Source of the DNA: Owenia fusiformis | Lineage: Eukaryota; Annelida; Polychaeta; Sabellida; Oweniidae | DNA: 64,000 bases | Direction of reading: 5' to 3' | Assembly (NCBI GenBank): GCA_903813345.2 | Contig: CAIIXF020000008.1 | Coordinates: 1,621,341 to 1,685,340, forward strand | In this document: one piece after another, positions 58,772 to 64,000 of the stretch | Layout of the letters: every line of letters begins with the position of its first letter | Numbering within the stretch: position 1 is the stretch's first letter | Translations under genes and position numbers: made by a program | The notes under the pieces: generated by a model | The model's input: the letters and a program-made list of their open reading frames with translations, nothing else | What the model was told of the DNA's origin: nothing | Database searches by the model: none

Positions 58772-60294
58772 TTGCATATTCTTTCTTATAATGCACAAGC
58801 TTTGATTGTTGTGATTGCTTCAGTATACCATGATGAAGTTCAACCAAGGTTGGGTTTTAATCAAAACCTCTTAGAGGTAAATAGGTAAGGTTAGAACAGC
58901 CTGATAAGATTCATTCCCTCACATCAGCTCCTTTTCTTCTGACTTAACAGGCCATTCAGCTCTAAAACAGAACTTTATTGTGTAAATCACACTATTTCCG
59001 ATGAATTGTATTTCAAGACATCTGTGATGTTGTCATGGAAATGGAATTGAATTGAATCATTGAATTGTACAAGAAATCATGATTTGATTAGAAAATGAGC
59101 ATCTCTAAAGGAGAACTGATAAGATGCCCGGTTAGCACTTGAGAGAGATAAATCTACACCTTAAACTTATGATTAAATCATCACTACAATATATGAAGCA
59201 ATTTTGGAGCTTTTTATCTGACCCTTTATTGGTACCAGATTTTTCACAAGGGGCAACATAGGAAAACACAAAATATATTGTGTTTCAGATTCAGTCTTGA
59301 GTGCTGGTCATTATTGGCAAACCAAATACATGAAAATACAAAGGAGAAGATTTCTGAAAATGGTAAAACTGATTTGGCTCAAGATTCACCAGATTTACTC
59401 AACTGCACTTGGATCAATAGTATCTATCTAAACCTCTTATTATAATGGTCAGCAGGCCAAGATAATTTATTTTTGGCCATATGGATATTATTCTTAATGG
59501 GCATCTTGGCTTGATTTGATTGGTATATATCGGGTAGGGGGCTTATCTCCATACTTACCTATACTGATAATATTATGAGATGCAGAAGCCATAATTGAGT
59601 TAAGCTAGGAGTAAATATTGTAGGAATAAGGAAGTGTTTATAATGTTGATAATTACTACTTCTGAGTGCATTTCCTAGTATTGCATTTAATCTTAGACAA
59701 TCAGATTTCAACTTCAATAGACCAAAGCTATTGGAATCTATGAGGAATATTGTGTTATAAAGATGTTTTTGCCTGGATTTGTAGAACAGGAAAATAATGT
59801 TAGCAGATGATATCGGTAAGTAATAATTCAACTTATTTCTTATTGAAGTATTTTAGGTTATCAAGCTGTAAATGGGCTGTCAATCTTGTTCAATTGACAA
59901 AAATAAGTTGACGACTTATTGTATACGAATTAAGGAATCAATATACATGTATATTCAAACCATCCTCATTTTTGAATGTTCATCATTTCTTTAGTCTCAT
60001 ATTAAACTCAACTGTATATATTACACACTTCCCCTTCTTTCCATAAAGACATTTGAAGAAACAAAAGAAGAATAAGAGAGTCCATTGAAATGCACAAAGA
60101 AATGTTACACCTTGAGGAAACTGGTTTATTTTATCAAATTAGCCATCTGTTTTTAACTTGGGGATATCACTTGAAGGAAAACATATTATTTTGATGAGAA
60201 ATAATCTGGTATTTATTTAAATTGAGAAAATACTCATGATCAAAGCTATAACTGGCAAAGATAACGATCATTGTCTATACAATACCTGGTCTAT

Positions 60295-60608
60295 CAGTGG
60301 CGGATCCAGGAACCAACAAGGGGGGGGGCCAAATTGGTCGTCATAGAAAAAAAGTCAAAAAAAATTTGGGCCCCTCAAACCGAAAAGTGGGCCCAAATTT
60401 TGAAAATTTGAGGCCCATTTTCTTCAAAATTTGGCCTGAAATTTAAAAATAAGGCCTTAGAAGGCCTAGTAATGACCCAAAAGGCCCATTTTTTGGTGCC
60501 TGAAGGCCTTTTTTGGCCCAAAATATTTTGGGCCCAATTTTTGTTTTTTCTGGGCCCAACTTAGGGGGGGGGCCTGGCCCCATGGGCCCCCCCCCCAGAT
60601 CCGCCATA
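60295..60608. mobile_element. Small foldback element with GGCC-rich interior
   Basis: The left end CAGTGGCGGATCCAGG and right end AGATCCGCCATA are inverted, with GTCTAT as flanking direct repeats. The interior has G and C homopolymers (60322-60330; 60588-60597) and many GGCCCAAATTTTG/AAAATTTGGGCC-like inverted motifs. No gene. Confidence 0.65.
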
Positions 60609-61601
60609 GTCTATTATCAAATACCCATTTCTGATTTTATTCAAAAATACTTTTGCTCTGACCTTAGAACAAACATGTTCACATCTTTAACTAAGATTGA
60701 AATACAGGATGGGCCAGAATATCCCGTAGATACATAAACATCCCATTGAATATTTGATCAGGAATTTTATATTGATTGAGAGTGAGTATAGAAACGCACA
60801 CATTGATCAAAGTAGTAAAAATGCACTTTGGACCATGGGGCTTTGTACCAGAAAATGATTAGCTAATCAAAGATCCTGAAATGTGTGCTAAAGTAAGTGG
60901 AGCAATTTCCTGGAGTAATATCCTGGATTGATAGTTTAATTTATTTATTTTGTTAGTAATTTTATTTTCCTCTTCTACAGTGCTGCACACAAACTGGGAT
61001 TTAGTACTCTGGTGTGAGCTTATTTATGATATAAGATAGCTCAGTTACAAACTTGACAAAATCCTTATGGTTCTAGCTAGTGACTATCTATGCTATATGT
61101 TGTCTATGTGTTGCTGCACATATTATAGATGATGTTGCACCAGGTCTCTCGATACCCAACCCCCAGCCCCCCCCCCAAACTATCTACTAAGCCCTCCATA
61201 TGTAGAGGTGAGGATATGAGGTAGAGGGTCACAAGAGCTTATATTCCAGTCCGTGTCTACATGAAATCAAATCATATGGTGCTACTACCATGGTAATGAA
61301 TATGCTGTTAAACCAATTTCCAGATGAGAAATCGAGCAATAAATTAGTGTAATGAAACACTGGGGCATTTCCTGATTTTGTGATGTTTAGAATAAGTCAC
61401 GACTTCTATTTGAAGATATTAAGTCCAAACTAAGAGCAACTCAGCAAGATGTATAACAAAAAATAATCAAAATGTTTTGACTAAAACACTTGTAAATCTA
61501 ATTTTCAAGCACTTTGCTTAACAAGAAATGGAAACAATTAAAAGTTACTCTTGTACGGTAAGGTGGTTTAAATATCATACTAGTCACTATGAAAATAAGT
61601 A

Positions 61602-61795
61602 CAGTAAAACCTGTTTAATCTGAACACCTCTGGTACTGGCCACAAGTATTTAAATTAGCAGGTGTTCACATTTCAAGTTTTTTTTTAAATATGTGAGGCA
61701 ATGTGAGATAAAAAAAAATTGGAACCAAGAAAAAGTGTTTACATTGAGAGTTATTTAGATCAGTGAGATGTTTGGATATGCAGGTTTCATTTTTT
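61602..61795. mobile_element. Pogo/Tigger-like MITE (right end decayed)
   Basis: Starts CAGTAAAACCTGTTTAATCT after TA. The interior AAATTAGCAGGTGTTCACAT matches the family. The right end is approximate, near GCAGGTTTCATTTT. Confidence 0.6.
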
Positions 61796-62552
61796 GAAAC
61801 ACTGTTGGGAAAACTAATATTGAAAAGGCTACAACAAAAGAAATGGTTAACATCCCAACTAATGACATAGCGCAACAGTCTCATACGACCCCCGACCACC
61901 AAAATGCCATTATAGCGCTATTATAACAATCCATGATAGTGTGCATCAATACGTACATGTATTAATAGAGAAAACTCAAAGGAGATTTAAGTGGACTGCC
62001 ATATGAATGAGGTGTGTCTCCTACAGGAGACAATGGAATGAATCTAATACAGCCAACTTATAACATTTTGAATTACCACATTACTGCTGTAGAAATATAC
62101 AGTATTGAATGACACCCTAACCTGATTTACTATATGTTAAAGATTCTCTGATTTATGTTCCTGACTCCTGCTTTCAAAATGATCAGTTTGCAATTAATTG
62201 TAGCATCTTAAGATACCCTCCATATGGAGAGCTGTCCCGGATTCCTCATAGAGCAGTAGGAGTTATTGAATATTTATAGATCAATCATTCCTAGGTACTG
62301 TTGGTTATCTGTTTCAGTTAGTATAGGAACCCAATGGTGAAACATGACACAGTTGGTAGAGAACTTTGGAGGTATTGGGATTCTTCTAGAACCTGGCTCC
62401 TATCAGTTTCTGTAAGAGCTCTGAGGTTACAGTCGGGACATTTGAGAATAGTCTAAATTCTCATTTTAATCATATTATCTGGTTGGATTGTTCGTTATTG
62501 TTATAGTAGGTTGCCATGACTTTCCCAAGAGAAGAAATTAACTTCCATTTAA

Positions 62553-63235
62553 CCTTTAGCGTGCTGCCGGCGGACTCGTCCGCCGAGACTAAAATGTCTC
62601 TCACAACTGCCGGCGGACCCGTACGCCCGATTTCAAACTTTTAAAAACTTTACTTTTTCGCGCCATTCGTATTGTCCAATTAGATTGCCCGATTTATTCA
62701 GTGCCTAACATGACTTCCTGTTGACCTAGAATGGCGATATTTCGAAAAATAATTCTCAATTCAACAATTTAAACAGTGTTTTAGTCGTTTTTAGTGAACG
62801 AATCGTACAAAATGGTGGACAAATACGATCACAACGAAAATGTGGAGGAAATGAATTACGATTTCGAGCTCTTTAGGCTCTTGGAAGCCGATAACGGTCA
62901 TCGAAAATAGAAACTAGAATATTTTCTGAATTGAAAAATTGAACATTCGATCGCTGCAAATTCAGATTTGGATTCTGACCAGACGAAGAGGCGGAGCGGC
63001 GGATTCCGGAGGAGTATTCATGGTATATTTATGCCCAGTCGTGTTAATGTACGAAAAAATTCATGAGAACATTTTTTTCATGAGCCAGGCCACTGTATCT
63101 TCCCTTTGTGAAAATTTTATCCAGATTCATTCAGTAGTTATTGAGATATTAATTATTATATCATTTTTTGCACTCTTTGAAAAATAAGCCAGTTGCGTGG
63201 GATATATTTGCTGAAATAAGGCAGCATGGTAAAGG
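62553..63235. mobile_element. piggyBac-like non-autonomous element
   Basis: TTAA is duplicated at both sides (62549-62552 and 63236-63239). The ends are inverted: CCTTTAGCGTGCTGC at the left against CCTTTACCATGCTGC when the right end is inverted. TTAA duplication and CCYT termini are diagnostic of piggyBac. Subterminal GCCGGCGGACTCGTCCGCC is a strong inverted motif. At 62812 a short ORF (MVDKYDHNENVEEMNYDFEL) stops at a TAG after 32 codons. It could be the relic of a transposase N-terminus, but the catalytic domain is absent. Length is 683 bp. Confidence 0.88.
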
Positions 63236-64000
63236 TTAAATGTTTTTATAGAATTCCAAGCTTTTCTAATGGTTTGATAATTCAGGTCATGATAAACTCT
63301 ACTGTCAGTTAAAATTAGGCATATTGTTCAGCCCGTAATGTTTGACCATCATGACACACCATGTCATCTTCTTCCTCTTCAGTCCTGAGATGTCACGAGT
63401 TACATAATTGAACATAATAGAAAGATGTAAGGAGTATCACAATGGTGTTTTAAATGTATTCATTTCAGTCATATAGATGATTTAATGAAGGATTACATAC
63501 CCCAATGGATCGAGTTGTAAAATATTTAAATAGATTGAGGAATGAATAATCTACTCTCTATTGTTGCCGTTAACTAGTTTTTTAAAATATGCAAATTTTC
63601 ACTTGGAAATTCAGTGGAGACAAATGTTTTAAAGGAATTACTCGTAAACTTAAATAGTTGGGTAAGTAAATATGTTTAGCCTAAAAGACAAAAATGAGAT
63701 ACATTTTGCAAAAATTTAGTTTCTATATAGCTGAATAAAGCCACAAAATGAGTATGATTACTGCCTTACTGGCCCCTATGAACTTATCCAATTACTGCTA
63801 ACTAATATACTGAACCTTGAAATGTTTCGATTCACTTCCTCTACATATTGATTGAAATGCCCTTAAAGGAAACAGTTCTATAATTTTTTTTACATATGTT
63901 TTCTTTGTTAAAAGGACTGCAAAAAGCAGGATATCCTTTTGAACAATAATGACATGATTGAGGGATATAACGGGTGCATATAAGGATATGAATGTAACAT

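Overview
The window is animal nuclear DNA. It is AT-rich and intron-rich, with GT-AG introns, no operons, and many inverted-repeat DNA transposons and minisatellites. The style of the dispersed repeats (units ending in CGTA/CGTC or GGAC/GGAT microsatellite) suggests a marine invertebrate, perhaps a lophotrochozoan. That placement is an impression from the repeats, not something I could test.

Left and centre (1-45674, minus strand): about 57 coding exons of the cytoplasmic dynein-1 heavy chain (DYNC1H1 orthologue). They run from the initiator ATG at 45674 down to the microtubule-binding domain at position 1, where the gene leaves the window. About 3,370 residues are present: N-terminal dimerisation region and tail, linker, AAA1-AAA4, stalk helix CC1 and part of the MTBD. 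All exon phases I worked out are mutually consistent, so the gene looks intact. The exon encoding the end of CC1 and MTBD helices H1-H3 occurs as two tandem homologous copies (5154-5349 and 4825-5020). Both are 196 bp with the same phases, and including both would break the frame, so they look like mutually exclusive exons.

Four dynein exons have one splice-site end captured inside a tandem repeat. These are a 91-bp x20 acceptor array (exon 51), a 30-bp x7 in-frame donor array directly before the AAA1 Walker A motif (exon 33), a 59-bp x7 donor array (exon 29) and a 66-bp x9 donor array (exon 10).

The largest dynein intron (20882-32820, 11.9 kb) carries a nested, opposite-strand, single-exon heparan sulfate 3-O-sulfotransferase-like gene (25272-26387). 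The same intron holds a degenerate mariner element, a GC-rich foldback, an 850-bp near-perfect palindrome and several tandem repeats.

Right part (45675-64000): the dynein 5' flank followed by about 18 kb with no recognisable gene. It holds hAT-like, pogo/Tigger-like and piggyBac-like non-autonomous elements, a 1.7-kb repeat element with an internal satellite, and minisatellites. A possible tiny plus-strand first coding exon (46354-46389) is the only hint of another gene.
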